A DNA stretch of 64,000 nt from Algoriphagus mannitolivorans DSM 15301 (GCF_000429425.1 NZ_AUBV01000005.1:124001-188000); one strand, 5' to 3'; positions 19,321 through 28,841 are shown, counted from the first letter of the stretch. The notes: generated from the letters alone by a model not told the origin. Made by a program: numbers and translations.

Positions 19321-19353
19321 TATGTCTAGCGTCTTAAATCTATTTTCTTAAGT

Positions 19354-20778
19354 CTAAACTCTATAAAACTCTTCCCATCCTTTACGAGGAGGCATTCCTG
19401 CTAAAAGCTGGTTGGCAAGCGGGTTGTTGGTGATTTGGCGGCTTTCTCGATCAAATTCCAGTTTGGTGCCTATCTGCTGCGCCATGACTCCTAGACAGAA
19501 CACTTGGCTCAACGGGCCTGCAATCTCAAATGGACTTCGGGTTTTTTCTTCTCCCTTACAAGCCTTTAGGAAGTTGGCAAAGTGATTGGAAGGGCTTTCT
19601 GGGACTTGAGGAAGTTTGGATTCCCATTCCTTGGCTTTATCGGAAGGGATAATGGAAAGAGTACTTCCATGCGAACCACCTTTGAAAGTCAAATCCTTGC
19701 CATAAATTATTTTTCCCGGATTCAATTTGGCAGGCTGAATCTGACCGTTGCTTGGTGGCGGGATATTCGGATCTAGCTCAGATACTCCATAGCCATCCGG
19801 CACTGCAGGGATATTATCCATCCCATCGTACCAAGTGATGGTCAAAGGAGGCATTGTTCCTCTTGCCGGGAATTTAAACTCTAAGGTGGTGGACATCGGG
19901 AAGAAGAACATGTTATGTCCACTCAGTTTGGTCGGGTTGATTTCGTAAGGCAATCCCAAGTCCAAAAATTCATGGGCTGTATCGATGATATGCGCTCCCC
20001 AGTCTCCCAAAGCTCCCATTCCGAAATCATACCAGCACCTCCACTGCCCATTATGGTAATCCTTGTTGAAGCCATGAGGGCGAGCCTGACTGGTCCAGAC
20101 ATCCCAGTCCAAAGTAGATGGAATAGGTTCAGCGGCTGGATAGCTCTGAATCTTTGGATCCCAATCATGCCAACGTCTGCGGCTGTTCATGTGGGCGGTG
20201 ATGGCCGTCACATCTTTGATGATTCCTGCCTCTTTCCAAGCTTTGAATTGGAAATAATTCCCCTCGGAATGCCCCTGATTTCCCATTTGGGTTGCAAGCT
20301 TTGGATATTTTTTAGCCGCTGCAATCATCAGGTCCACTTCTTGGAAAGTTCGTGCCATGGGCTTTTCCACATAGACATGCTTTCCTTCTTTCAAGGCCAT
20401 CATGGTCACCGGAAAGTGTGAAAAATCCGGAGTGGCAATACTTACAGCTTCAAACTCACCTCCGATTTCATCAAACATCTTTCTGAAATCCTGATATTTT
20501 TTCGCTTGAGGAAACTTATTCATGACCTCTAAAGTCTGCTTGGCTCCCATATCCACATCACAAAGTGCGACGATATTACATAGCCCTGTAGCATATAGAG
20601 ATTTGATTATTTCCGCTCCGCGATTCCCGATACCAATGCAGGCTAGGTTGACTTTGTCAGAGGGAGCTACGTAGCCCATGGGTTTTCCCAGAACTTCTGG
20701 GGATATCAGTGTAAAACCAGAAAGACCAAGAGCTGCAGTTGCTCCGGTTTTCAGGAAATTTCTTCGGTTAGACTTCAT
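19354..20778 (-). CDS. Gfo/Idh/MocA family oxidoreductase, Tat-exported
   Basis: 474 residues from the ATG of MKSNRRNFLKTG; a longer in-frame start would place 19 polar residues before the twin-arginine signal and is unlikely. The Tat signal (NRRNFLKTGATAALGLSGF) means the enzyme is exported already folded with its cofactor. The Rossmann motif is VNLACIGIGNRGAE, and the family motif appears as HVYVEKPMAR. The C-terminal part contains WRCWYDFGMGALGDWGAHIIDTAHEFLDLG. Relatives oxidise sugars or inositols with tightly bound NAD(P), and some Bacteroidota members make 3-keto-glycosides. The substrate is not determined. It is divergent from the dioxygenase-ThuA-epimerase genes. Confidence 0.92.
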   Translation of the reverse strand: MKSNRRNFLKTGATAALGLSGFTLISPEVLGKPMGYVAPSDKVNLACIGIGNRGAEIIKSLYATGLCNIVALCDVDMGAKQTLEVMNKFPQAKKYQDFRKMFDEIGGEFEAVSIATPDFSHFPVTMMALKEGKHVYVEKPMARTFQEVDLMIAAAKKYPKLATQMGNQGHSEGNYFQFKAWKEAGIIKDVTAITAHMNSRRRWHDWDPKIQSYPAAEPIPSTLDWDVWTSQARPHGFNKDYHNGQWRCWYDFGMGALGDWGAHIIDTAHEFLDLGLPYEINPTKLSGHNMFFFPMSTTLEFKFPARGTMPPLTITWYDGMDNIPAVPDGYGVSELDPNIPPPSNGQIQPAKLNPGKIIYGKDLTFKGGSHGSTLSIIPSDKAKEWESKLPQVPESPSNHFANFLKACKGEEKTRSPFEIAGPLSQVFCLGVMAQQIGTKLEFDRESRQITNNPLANQLLAGMPPRKGWEEFYRV

Positions 20779-20972
20779 GTTAGGGTCTTTTGGATGTTCG
20801 TAAAGATTTTGCTTTTCGCAATTTGTCATCTCCAATCTACCCAGTAATCTTCAGTTTTTTGGATTAAAATTTTGAAAATCACGGAAACGATGCCGAAAGG
20901 CTTTTTGGAGATAAAGGACACGTGGGCAAGCAAAAATCCTTATCTTTTTCCCACCTAAATAACCTACTGTGC

Positions 20973-21857
20973 ATGAAAGATCTCGCTGATTTTCACCGTC
21001 CGATTACCGAGCTGTTTCCCCAGCCAAAAACCGCCTCAGACTGGGATCAATACAGACTCAATCAGGAACAAATCGACTTTTTTCAGGAAAATGGCTATTT
21101 AGCCGGAATCAAATTGCTGAACGAAAAGCAAATTGAGGCGCTTAAGTCTGCACTGGATGAGGTCATGGATCCCGCACATCCTTTGCATCATCTTTTTCAT
21201 GAATTTCACAGCAATGAATCCGGGGATCCGAACAAGGTTTTGTTTCATTCCCTCGGACATTGGAGAATTGCAGAGGCATTTCACGACGTAATTTGGAACC
21301 CGGCTTTTCGAATGGTGGCCTCTCAGCTGCTGGGAGATAAGGCGGTTCGATTTTGGCATGATCAGCTTTTTTGCAAGCCGGCCTATCATGGGGGAAATGT
21401 GGCCTGGCATCAAGACTACAGCTATTGGACCCGAACGGTGGAAATGCAACATTTGACCTGCTGGTGTGGGCTGGATGATGCCAACGAGGAAAACGGATGC
21501 CTACAATATGTGCCTGGTTCCCATCGCTGGGGCCTTTTGGAAAAGCCTGCCCTTGCCGGAGAAATGGATGGGCTCATGACCATGATGACCGAAGAGCAGA
21601 AAGCGAATTTCAAGCCGGTGGCTATCCCGCTAAAGGCTGGACATGCGGCATTTCACCATCCTTTGTTGGTACATGGGAGCTTTGCCAATTTTTCCCCTCG
21701 ATCCCGAAAAGCTTTTGTGCTCAATGTCTTTGCCGATGGAACGGTATCAGATTCCAATGAGCCTCTTTTGGAAGGTGTGCCGGTGATTCCAAAAGGGGAA
21801 AAAATGGGAGGCAAGTTTTTCCCTCTGATATTTGATCCAGCCCAACTGGGCTCTTAA
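20973..21857 (+). CDS. Phytanoyl-CoA dioxygenase (PhyH) family protein
   Basis: 294 residues from the ATG of MKDLADFHRPI; an in-frame GTG 51 bases upstream gives an implausible extension. The Fe(II)/2-oxoglutarate core is visible: HxD in WHQDYSYW, the distal histidine in AAFHHPLLVHGSFANFS, and the arginine that binds 2-oxoglutarate in SRKAF. WCGLDDANEENGCLQYVPGSH is the family signature. It has no signal peptide, so it is cytoplasmic. Genes of this class in sugar clusters probably hydroxylate small metabolites; the substrate is unknown. A ThuA-like gene follows 72 bases later. Confidence 0.92.
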   Translation: MKDLADFHRPITELFPQPKTASDWDQYRLNQEQIDFFQENGYLAGIKLLNEKQIEALKSALDEVMDPAHPLHHLFHEFHSNESGDPNKVLFHSLGHWRIAEAFHDVIWNPAFRMVASQLLGDKAVRFWHDQLFCKPAYHGGNVAWHQDYSYWTRTVEMQHLTCWCGLDDANEENGCLQYVPGSHRWGLLEKPALAGEMDGLMTMMTEEQKANFKPVAIPLKAGHAAFHHPLLVHGSFANFSPRSRKAFVLNVFADGTVSDSNEPLLEGVPVIPKGEKMGGKFFPLIFDPAQLGS

Positions 21858-21929
21858 CATTTTCTCCTTGTCCCTGAGTTGTAAAAAACTATTTTCAGCA
21901 AATAATCCAACCCTAATCCGATTGAAGAA

Positions 21930-22934
21930 ATGAAATCACACCTATTGTCTTTTTTTCTTTTGCTCTGGACAATTCCTGCATTTTCCCAAGAAGGAATCAC
22001 TTTTCTTCAATTTGAAGGCAAAGACGGCCCCGGAATTGGAAAGCATATTGTTCTCGTGTCAGGAGATGATGAATACCGCTCCGAAGAATCCATGCCCATG
22101 CTGGCCAAAATCCTATCCATGCGATATGGTTTCAAGACTACTGTTCTTTTCCCCATAGAACCTGCCACTGGAAACATTGTGCCTAATTATCAGAACAACA
22201 TTCCCGGCTTGGAACATTTGGCTACTGCGGACTTGATGATCATGCTGATCCGTTTCCGAGAGCTTCCCGACGAGCAATCACAGCATATTGAAAATTTCCT
22301 CAAAGCGGGAAAGCCAATCATCGGTCTCCGGACTTCTACTCATGCTTTTGCCTACCAGAAAAATCCTGACTCTCCTTTTGCAAAATGGCATTGGATGAGT
22401 AAAGTGGAGAATTGGGAAAGGGGCTTCGGACAGCGAATTTTTGGAGAAACTTGGGTCAATCACCATGGTGTTCACGGCAAAGAAGGAACCCGGGCAATTC
22501 CGGATGGTTTGGATCAAATCTTGGATCACCCGGTCCTAAGAGGAGTGAAGGATGTCTGGGGCCCTTCGGATGTGTATGGAATCAAACATCTTCCCGCCGA
22601 GGCCAATGTGTTGCTCTATGGGCTAAGCACAGCCGCATTGAGTTCAGAATCTCCAATCGTGTATGAGAAATCATTAATGCCCGTAGCCTGGACCAAACCA
22701 TATCAGATTGAGGGAGGAAAAGCGGGGATAGCATTTGCTTCTACGATGGGAGCTTCATTGGACTTTCAAAATGAAGACCTTCGACGGCTAGTGATCAATG
22801 CATCGTTTTGGCTTTTGGGAATGCCGGATGCCATCTCTCCGGACATGTCGATGGATATTGTAGGTGAGTACAAGCCTACCATGTTTGGGTTTGATACTTT
22901 TCGGAAGGGGATGAGGGTTTCTGATTTTAAATAA
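21930..22934 (+). CDS. ThuA-like domain protein, exported
   Basis: 334 residues with a Sec signal (MKSHLLSFFLLLWTIPAFSQ). The mature part has a class I glutamine amidotransferase-like fold as in ThuA: GIGKHIVLVSGDDEYRSEESMPMLAKIL, an LIRFRELPDEQ turn and GLRTSTHAF. The cysteine nucleophile of true amidotransferases is not at the usual place. ThuA proteins accompany trehalose/sucrose 3-keto metabolism and similar sugar operons, but their exact reaction is poorly defined. It lies between the dioxygenase and epimerase genes, all on the same strand. Confidence 0.9.
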   Translation: MKSHLLSFFLLLWTIPAFSQEGITFLQFEGKDGPGIGKHIVLVSGDDEYRSEESMPMLAKILSMRYGFKTTVLFPIEPATGNIVPNYQNNIPGLEHLATADLMIMLIRFRELPDEQSQHIENFLKAGKPIIGLRTSTHAFAYQKNPDSPFAKWHWMSKVENWERGFGQRIFGETWVNHHGVHGKEGTRAIPDGLDQILDHPVLRGVKDVWGPSDVYGIKHLPAEANVLLYGLSTAALSSESPIVYEKSLMPVAWTKPYQIEGGKAGIAFASTMGASLDFQNEDLRRLVINASFWLLGMPDAISPDMSMDIVGEYKPTMFGFDTFRKGMRVSDFK

Positions 22935-22936
22935 AT

Positions 22937-22997
22937 GGTCCACTGTCCACCGTCAACAGTCGACAGAAATCTGGCAGTTGACCGTGGTCAGTGGACC
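22937..22997. repeat. Imperfect inverted repeat of GTCCAC/GTCAAC phrases
   Basis: A 23-base arm at 22937-22959 pairs with 22975-22997 (20 of 23 positions match). Each arm is built from short phrases such as GTCCACTGTCC and CGTCAACAG. It lies between the ThuA-like and epimerase genes, 19 bases before the epimerase ATG. It may act as an RNA stem that partly separates the two genes, or it may be a member of an intergenic repeat family. Confidence 0.75.
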
Positions 22998-23015
22998 GTT
23001 GACTAACAATAAACT

Positions 23016-23867
23016 ATGAACAAAATAGGATTTAATGTGCTGGCTTGGTCAGCTGTAGTTTCAGAAGGCCTGTTCCCGATCTTGGATCGACTTAAAGAAA
23101 TTGGCTACGACGGAGCGGAGTTTTTTGTCGGGCCTTGGGAGGAAAAAGCTTTTAGAGCTGTTGGAAAGCATTGCAAGGATATCGGATTGGAAGTTACTAC
23201 GGTGACGGTGATGGGAGCCGATGAAAATCCTATTTCTCCGGATGTTAAAGTCCGAGAAAAGGCAAAAGAAAAACTTCGATGGGTGATTGACAGAGCTGCG
23301 GATCTTAACTCCCAAGTGCTTTGCGGGCCATTCCATTCTGCTTTTGCGACGTTCGCCTCCAGGGCACCGAAGGAGGAAGAGTACCAATGGTCTGCTGAGG
23401 TTTTGCATAGTGTGGCGGATTACGCTCAAGAGAGAGGGATTCTTTTGACTCCGGAAGCCTTGAATAGATTTGAATGCTATCTGGCCAATACCATGGAGCA
23501 GTTGGATTACCTGCTGGCCAAGGTCAATCATCCCAATGTCCAAGCCATGTTTGATACCCACCACGCCAATATGGAGGAGAAAAAATTGGGTGCTGCGATC
23601 GAAAAAATTGCTCCTAGGTTGGGGCATTTCCATATTTCTGAAAATGACCGAGGTACTCCGGGTTCGGGTCATGTGCCTTGGGATGAAACATTCTCAACCC
23701 TCAAGAAAGTAGGGTATTCCGGCTGGTTGACTATTGAAGGATTTACAAGAAATGACCCGGACTTCGCCAATTCCATCGGGGTATGGAGGAATTTCTCCGA
23801 ACCTTGGGATATGGCAGAGAATGGATATAAGCTGATCGAAAGTATGGGTGAAAAATACGGGATGTAA
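23016..23867 (+). CDS. Sugar phosphate isomerase/epimerase, tagatose 3-epimerase-like TIM barrel
   Basis: 283 residues without a signal peptide. The four metal ligands of the D-tagatose/D-psicose 3-epimerase family can be placed: Glu in LLTPEALNRFE, Asp in QAMFDTHHANMEE, His/Glu in LGHFHISENDRG, and Glu in WLTIEGFTRN. MNKIGFNVLAWS and YDGAEFFVG are typical of the first strands. The family interconverts keto-sugars at C3 or acts on 3-keto-glycosides. It is the last gene of the dioxygenase-ThuA-epimerase run and is followed by a strong terminator. Confidence 0.92.
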   Translation: MNKIGFNVLAWSAVVSEGLFPILDRLKEIGYDGAEFFVGPWEEKAFRAVGKHCKDIGLEVTTVTVMGADENPISPDVKVREKAKEKLRWVIDRAADLNSQVLCGPFHSAFATFASRAPKEEEYQWSAEVLHSVADYAQERGILLTPEALNRFECYLANTMEQLDYLLAKVNHPNVQAMFDTHHANMEEKKLGAAIEKIAPRLGHFHISENDRGTPGSGHVPWDETFSTLKKVGYSGWLTIEGFTRNDPDFANSIGVWRNFSEPWDMAENGYKLIESMGEKYGM

Positions 23868-23881
23868 GTTCCGTTTAAACA

Positions 23882-23929
23882 AAAAAGAACACCCCCGTTA
23901 ATCTGATGATTAACGGGGGTGTTCTTTTT
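23882..23929. terminator. Strong bidirectional terminator
   Basis: A perfect 22-bp stem: 23882-23903 pairs with 23908-23929 around the loop TGAT, with the core CACCCCCGTTAATC and flanking A and T tracts. It separates the convergent epimerase and D-aminoacylase genes. Confidence 0.95.
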
Positions 23930-23936
23930 GTAAGAA

Positions 23937-25610
23937 TTATTCTTTTGCCCCTGGACCTTTTACCACTCTTCCTGGAAGAGCTCCTGTATGTTCCCCGTCT
24001 TTGAGTACTTGGGTTCCGTTGACAAAGACATGAACCATTCCTGTGGCGTATTGCATGGGATTTTCGAAGGTGGCGTTGTCCTGAATTTTGTTAGGGTCAA
24101 AAATCGCCAAGTCCCCAAAATATCCTTCTTTCAAAGCTCCCCGCTTTTTGATTTTCAGATTGGTGGCAGGTAAGGTGGTGAGTTTGTAAATCGCTTCCTC
24201 CAAAGAAATGACTTGCTCATCCCGAACGTATTTTCCTAACAGCCTTGAAAAGTTTCCGAAAGCCCGGGGGTGTGTGCTTGACTTTAAAAACACTCCCTCA
24301 TTTGCCAAGGAGCCTCCATCCGAACCAAAACTCATATAGGGTAAGGCAATCTGCTTTTTCACATTTTCCTCAGACATCAAGAAATAAACTGTCCCAACCC
24401 GGCTCCCATCCTGCACAACCAAATCCATGGCTGTTTCTTCAGGAGAAGTCTTCCTCATAGCCGCCACTTCTGCCAAGGTTTTTCCCGTCAAATATTTTAA
24501 ACTGTCATTTTTGAACCCTACCAATATGATCTTGTCAAATCCTTCCACAGCCTGCATCAGGCTTTCCCATTCTGTAGTAGGAGTTCTCATTTCCTGTAAA
24601 ACCTTTTTCCGAATTGCAGGGTCCTGAAGTCGTTCGGCCCATTTATCATAGCCGCCTTCTTGTACCCAAGGAGGCATGGAAGCATCCAGGCCTGTTGCAC
24701 CAGCTACGTAGTTGTACATGTCTGTCGTGATCTCTAAGCCTGCGGCTCTTGCAGAGTCTATTTTGGCAACCACTTGATCATATTTCCCCCAATTGTCTCT
24801 TCCGCTCATTTTGAGGTGATAGACTTCAGCTCGGATCTTGGCTTCAGAAGCGATTCGGATCAGTTCGTCCAAACTTTCCAACAGGCGTACCCCTTCACTT
24901 CTCATGTGAGAGATGTACATTCCATCGTATTCAGCAGCTACTTTGCACAGCTCAATCAATTCCTCGGTACTTGCATAAAAAGCAGGAGCATAAATTAGGG
25001 AGGAGCCAACGCCCAATGCTCCTTCTTCCATTGCTTGGCGAACGAGGGCTTTCATCCTTTCCAATTCCTCTGGAGTAGGAGCCCTATTTGCATAGCCCAG
25101 TTCATGGATGCGAACCGTCGTGGCGCCAATAAAGGAAGCGACATTGGTTGATACCCCTTTTTGGGTTAGAAATTCCAAATACTCATTTAAAGTGGTCCAG
25201 GAAATCGGGTATTTAATATCGCCTTGGGATTTAAGCTCATCGGCTTTCATAACTTCCGTAAGAGGCCCCATGGAGTTGCCTTCCCCGAATACCTCCAGAG
25301 TCACCCCCTGGCGGATATCACTTTGTGATTTTCCATCTTCGATCAGGGATTCCACTGCCCAGCTGAGCATATTGATGAAGCCCGGAGCCACCACCAATCC
25401 AGTGGCATCGATTTCCAGGTCTCCGACTGCATTTTCCAAATTTCCAATCGCAGCAATAGTATCTGCATTGATTCCGACATCACCGATGAAAGCGGGATTC
25501 CCGGAACCATCCATGATCTGTCCATTTTTAATCAGGACATCGAATCTCTGTGGGGAAGAACAGGAGAAGATTAACAGTAAAGAAGAAAGCAAGTAGGCAA
25601 ATGATTTCAT
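23937..25610 (-). CDS. N-acyl-D-amino-acid deacylase (D-aminoacylase) family lipoprotein
   Basis: 557 residues. A lipoprotein signal (SSLLLIFSCSSPQ, cysteine at 17) places it in the periplasm or on the outer membrane. It is an amidohydrolase with FDVLIKNGQIMDGSGNPAF at the start and APGFINML where the HxH motif of most amidohydrolases would be; here histidine is replaced. Later it has YISHMRSEG, EVYHLKMSG, the metal-site region FGSDGG and THPRAFGNFSRLL. The family removes acyl groups from D-amino acids and needs zinc. The altered first metal site (INML) should be checked before activity is assumed. Single gene. Confidence 0.88.
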   Translation of the reverse strand: MKSFAYLLSSLLLIFSCSSPQRFDVLIKNGQIMDGSGNPAFIGDVGINADTIAAIGNLENAVGDLEIDATGLVVAPGFINMLSWAVESLIEDGKSQSDIRQGVTLEVFGEGNSMGPLTEVMKADELKSQGDIKYPISWTTLNEYLEFLTQKGVSTNVASFIGATTVRIHELGYANRAPTPEELERMKALVRQAMEEGALGVGSSLIYAPAFYASTEELIELCKVAAEYDGMYISHMRSEGVRLLESLDELIRIASEAKIRAEVYHLKMSGRDNWGKYDQVVAKIDSARAAGLEITTDMYNYVAGATGLDASMPPWVQEGGYDKWAERLQDPAIRKKVLQEMRTPTTEWESLMQAVEGFDKIILVGFKNDSLKYLTGKTLAEVAAMRKTSPEETAMDLVVQDGSRVGTVYFLMSEENVKKQIALPYMSFGSDGGSLANEGVFLKSSTHPRAFGNFSRLLGKYVRDEQVISLEEAIYKLTTLPATNLKIKKRGALKEGYFGDLAIFDPNKIQDNATFENPMQYATGMVHVFVNGTQVLKDGEHTGALPGRVVKGPGAKE

Positions 25611-25755
25611 AGAAATGGGGTTGTTTAAAAGACCGGGTAACTATTTTACAAATAGAGTTTGAGACTGGGATTCATTTAGAAAAACTGTTCAAGTTTCATC
25701 CTAAAACAGTCAGGGATTCGAACCCTTAAATCTTCAATTTGGGCATGATTAAATT

Positions 25756-26838
25756 TTACTTTTTCTCCTCTACCATCTTCCCAAAAATCGGCGCCACGCT
25801 TCCTCTCCAGCCTCCTGAATAATTGGCTGCCATGTACAGATCAAGTTCTGGAATATAAATCACTTGAGTGCCCCAGAAGCCGGAATGGCAATAGGCATCC
25901 ATTCCATTGACCTTGATTCTATACATTCCCATTTGATAATCCATCCTGGCTTTTTCGGTATAGCTGACAGGTTCTAGCATTTGCTCCAAAGTTTCTGGCT
26001 GTTCAAAGATTTTTCCCTGAAAAAGAGCCTGAAAGAAATCCACCAATTCCTGAGTATTCGAGACAATCCCTCCTCCTCCAAAATAATCCATGGTAGGGCT
26101 GAAATTGTAGGTGTCCCGTCCCTGGAAATACTGATGGATTCTTAATTTATCGGTTTGAGGATCTATCCGCTCAAAGTCTGTTCGTTCCAATCCAAGTTTT
26201 TCCAATCCAAGCAATTCTTTGATTCCTCCATCCAGACTTTTCCCGGTATACTTCTCTATCAATTCTCCCAAAATCACATATCCCGTGTCCGAATAACTAA
26301 ACTGCTTTCCCGGAGGGCCAATGGGTTCGCCTTTTTCTGCACACAAGCGTAGCTGTTCCGTTCGGGTCCATTCATATTCTGGGGTTTGAAGCACGATCTC
26401 AAAGAATTCAGGAGCATTGGTATGGTCAAATATCCCGGCAGAATGCCTCAGAATTTGTCTGATTGTAATTTGGTCTAAGTCATAATCCTGAGAAAGAATT
26501 TCAGCGTGCGTAGGGGAAAGATGCTTGGAAATCGGATCGTCTAGCTTTAAAACCCCCATTTCCATCAATCTGAGAATACTTGCCGCTACATAGGTTTTGG
26601 TGACGCTTGCAATTCGGAATGTCTGATTGGACTTCAAAGAGTCGCCGATTGCCAAGTTATTCAAACCCGATGCTCCAGACCATGAAAAGGATTCATCTCC
26701 CGATTGAATGGTAAATAAAATTCCCGGATTCGACTCACTTATTTCAGAGTTGAGGATGCCTTGGAAGTTTTGGGCCTCAGCTTTTTCAAAGAAAAAAATG
26801 AAAAAGACAAGACAGAGAAAAGTGGATATGGTTTTCAT
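25756..26838 (-). CDS. Serine hydrolase, class C beta-lactamase fold
   Basis: 360 residues with a Sec signal (TISTFLCLVFFIFFFEKAEA). The catalytic SxxK is S78-V-T-K81 (RIASVTKTYVA), the tyrosine motif is Y182 in QFSYSDTGYVILGE, and the third motif appears as HSGFWG near the C-terminus. Such proteins include D-aminopeptidases, esterases and penicillin-binding-protein-like enzymes acting in the periplasm. It lies between a D-aminoacylase gene and an NTF2-fold gene, all on the minus strand, so processing of D-amino-acid peptides is conceivable. Confidence 0.92.
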   Translation of the reverse strand: MKTISTFLCLVFFIFFFEKAEAQNFQGILNSEISESNPGILFTIQSGDESFSWSGASGLNNLAIGDSLKSNQTFRIASVTKTYVAASILRLMEMGVLKLDDPISKHLSPTHAEILSQDYDLDQITIRQILRHSAGIFDHTNAPEFFEIVLQTPEYEWTRTEQLRLCAEKGEPIGPPGKQFSYSDTGYVILGELIEKYTGKSLDGGIKELLGLEKLGLERTDFERIDPQTDKLRIHQYFQGRDTYNFSPTMDYFGGGGIVSNTQELVDFFQALFQGKIFEQPETLEQMLEPVSYTEKARMDYQMGMYRIKVNGMDAYCHSGFWGTQVIYIPELDLYMAANYSGGWRGSVAPIFGKMVEEKK

Positions 26839-26888
26839 TGGGACAGGATCAGCTTTGGTGAATCGTTTTTTAAGGAATCAAAATACGG

Positions 26889-27338
26889 TCATTTTATTTC
26901 CTCTTCAGGTATCGCCATGGTATGATTTCCCAGGAGGCGGTAGCCGGAACTTGTTTTCACATAAGTCCTCATGAAATGGTAAAGGGTTGGGCTGGGGCCT
27001 CTATCCACCAAAGTATAGCCGGTAACTATGGCAGTATTTTCTAAGATCACCACTTTATGATCTCGGGAAGTTCTTCCTCTGGTAGTACTGGCCTGCCCTG
27101 ATTGAATGCGTTTAGCACTGGCAACTACCTCAGGCTTGCCATTGATTAAACCCGCATGATTATGCACCCAAACGAAGTCATCTGATAATAGATTTTCCAG
27201 AAATTCCACATCGGAATCCAATAGAGCTTTTTCCCATCCTAAGTCAAGCTTTATCAAAAGCTCCTTTTCAGAAGTCTGAGCAAAACTTAAAGTGTTTATA
27301 AAAAAGACCAGTAAAATTGTACTTGTTAAGATTTTCAT
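26889..27338 (-). CDS. Exported NTF2-fold (SnoaL/DUF4440-like) protein
   Basis: 149 residues with a signal peptide (ILTSTILLVFFINTLSFAQ). The mature part fits the nuclear-transport-factor-2-like cone fold with LDLGWEKALLDSDVEFLENLLSDDFVWVH, HKVVILENTAIVTGYTLVD and a final beta strand with FMRTYVK. Many such proteins have no known reaction. It is 50 bases upstream of the serine hydrolase on the same strand and may be co-transcribed. Confidence 0.85.
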   Translation of the reverse strand: MKILTSTILLVFFINTLSFAQTSEKELLIKLDLGWEKALLDSDVEFLENLLSDDFVWVHNHAGLINGKPEVVASAKRIQSGQASTTRGRTSRDHKVVILENTAIVTGYTLVDRGPSPTLYHFMRTYVKTSSGYRLLGNHTMAIPEEEIK

Positions 27339-27410
27339 AGGAGGAAGGTTTTGGCCTAATAGAAAAGTAACTTTTTTCTCTGATTTTCAGAAAATAAAAG
27401 TCTGATCATG

Positions 27411-27427
27411 CAGGATAAAGCAGGTTG
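27411..27427. promoter_or_regulatory. CAGGAT double motif before sulfatase gene
   Basis: CAGGATAAAG followed by CAGGTT: two CAGG half-motifs exactly 10 bases apart, 33 bases before the sulfatase ATG. The layout resembles the motif copies before susC at 51084-51100 (12 of 17 bases match). Function as an operator is inferred only from that similarity. Confidence 0.4.
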
Positions 27428-27459
27428 GGAAAAGTGAAGAATTAGATTAAAATTGACTT

Positions 27460-28833
27460 ATGAAAAAGCTCTTCATCCTAACACTTTTCTTTTTGGTTCT
27501 CGGAAAAGGATATGGCCAAAATTCCCGCCCCAATATCATTTTTATCCTGACAGACGATCAGCGTTGGGATGCTCTGGGTTTTGCGGGCAATCCAATAATT
27601 CAAACGCCGGAAATGGATAGGTTGGCAAGTGAAGGCACTTATTTTGAAAATGCCTTTGTGACAACCCCGATTTGTGCGGCTAGCCGGGCAAGTATTCTGA
27701 CGGGTTTGTACGAGCGGACACATGGCTATACTTTCGGACAAGGTGATATCAAGCAGCCTTACATGGATCAGTCTTACCCAGTCAAACTTCGGGAAAGTGG
27801 CTATTACACCGGTTTCTTTGGAAAGTTTGGAGTGAATTATTCTGGTTTTCAAGGCCTCTTTGATGAAGGGGATGACTATGATCGAAATGGAAATTTTAAA
27901 GACCGGCGAGGATATTTCTTTAAAACTCTGGGAAAAGATACCGTGCATCTTACACGCTATACATCTCAGCAAGCCATTGATTTTATTGAAAATGCTCCAG
28001 AAAATAAGCCCTTCATGCTTTCCTTAAGCTTCAGTGCACCTCATGCCCATGATCCGGCTGAGTTGCAATATTTCTGGTCCCCGGAATATGATCAGCTTTA
28101 TGAGGATGTCACCATTCCCGAACCATTAATGAACGAGGATCGATATTTTCTTGAACAGCCGGAATACGTAAGGACAGGAGAAAACCGCACCCGGTGGCAT
28201 TGGAGATATGATAATCCGGAGAAATATCAACACAGCGTTAAAGGCTATTACCGGATGATTACTGAGATTGATACCGAAATTGGGAAAATCCGAAAAACCC
28301 TGGAAGCCAAAGGACTGGCAGAAAACACCGTCATCATTCTCATGGGTGACAATGGTTATTTCCTTGGAGAGCGGCAGTTAGCCGGTAAATGGTTGATGTA
28401 TGATAATTCTTTGCGAGTTCCCTTGATCGTTTTTGATCCAAGGGAAAAAGGGGGAAAGCGTAATCAATCTTTTGCATTAAATATTGATATTCCAGCGACA
28501 CTTTTGGATTTGGCGGGAGTCTCTGCGCCTAGCTCCTGGCAAGGCCTGAGTTTGAATTCTAAAGATCTGGAGAAAAGAAAAGAGTTTCTCACCGAGCATC
28601 TTTGGCAAACTCCCATAATTGCCCCGAGCGAAGCTATCCGAACTGAGCGTTGGAAGTATTTCCGGTACGTCAATGATCCCGGTAGAGAGGAGTTATACGA
28701 TTTGAAATCAGATCCCTTGGAAAAGAACAACCTGGCAGGTAATCCAGAGTATAGAAAAAAATTGGATGAGCTTAGGGCTAAACTAAAGGACTTGGCTTTC
28801 CAATATCAAAAAGGGAAAGTTGAGAGCAAATAA
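27460..28833 (+). CDS. Sulfatase (formylglycine-dependent type)
   Basis: 457 residues with a signal peptide ([17 protein letters not shown]). [13 protein letters not shown] holds the paired metal-binding aspartates. The formylglycine motif is C72-A-A-S-R76 in [15 protein letters not shown], with alanine at the third position where proline is more usual. Further landmarks are [19 protein letters not shown] and [15 protein letters not shown]. The cysteine must be oxidised by a maturase encoded elsewhere. The family removes sulfate esters from glycans or other sugars in the periplasm. It stands alone, with CAGGAT double motifs in its upstream region. Confidence 0.95.
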   Translation: MKKLFILTLFFLVLGKGYGQNSRPNIIFILTDDQRWDALGFAGNPIIQTPEMDRLASEGTYFENAFVTTPICAASRASILTGLYERTHGYTFGQGDIKQPYMDQSYPVKLRESGYYTGFFGKFGVNYSGFQGLFDEGDDYDRNGNFKDRRGYFFKTLGKDTVHLTRYTSQQAIDFIENAPENKPFMLSLSFSAPHAHDPAELQYFWSPEYDQLYEDVTIPEPLMNEDRYFLEQPEYVRTGENRTRWHWRYDNPEKYQHSVKGYYRMITEIDTEIGKIRKTLEAKGLAENTVIILMGDNGYFLGERQLAGKWLMYDNSLRVPLIVFDPREKGGKRNQSFALNIDIPATLLDLAGVSAPSSWQGLSLNSKDLEKRKEFLTEHLWQTPIIAPSEAIRTERWKYFRYVNDPGREELYDLKSDPLEKNNLAGNPEYRKKLDELRAKLKDLAFQYQKGKVESK

Positions 28834-28841
28834 AGGCAACC

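Noticed and set aside
19915..20421. 168-codon plus-strand frame
   Set aside because: Antisense to the Tat-exported Gfo/Idh oxidoreductase.
23061..23672. 203-codon minus-strand frame
   Set aside because: Antisense to the TIM-barrel epimerase, which has all metal ligands in place.
25108..25596. 162-codon plus-strand frame
   Set aside because: Antisense to the D-aminoacylase family gene.
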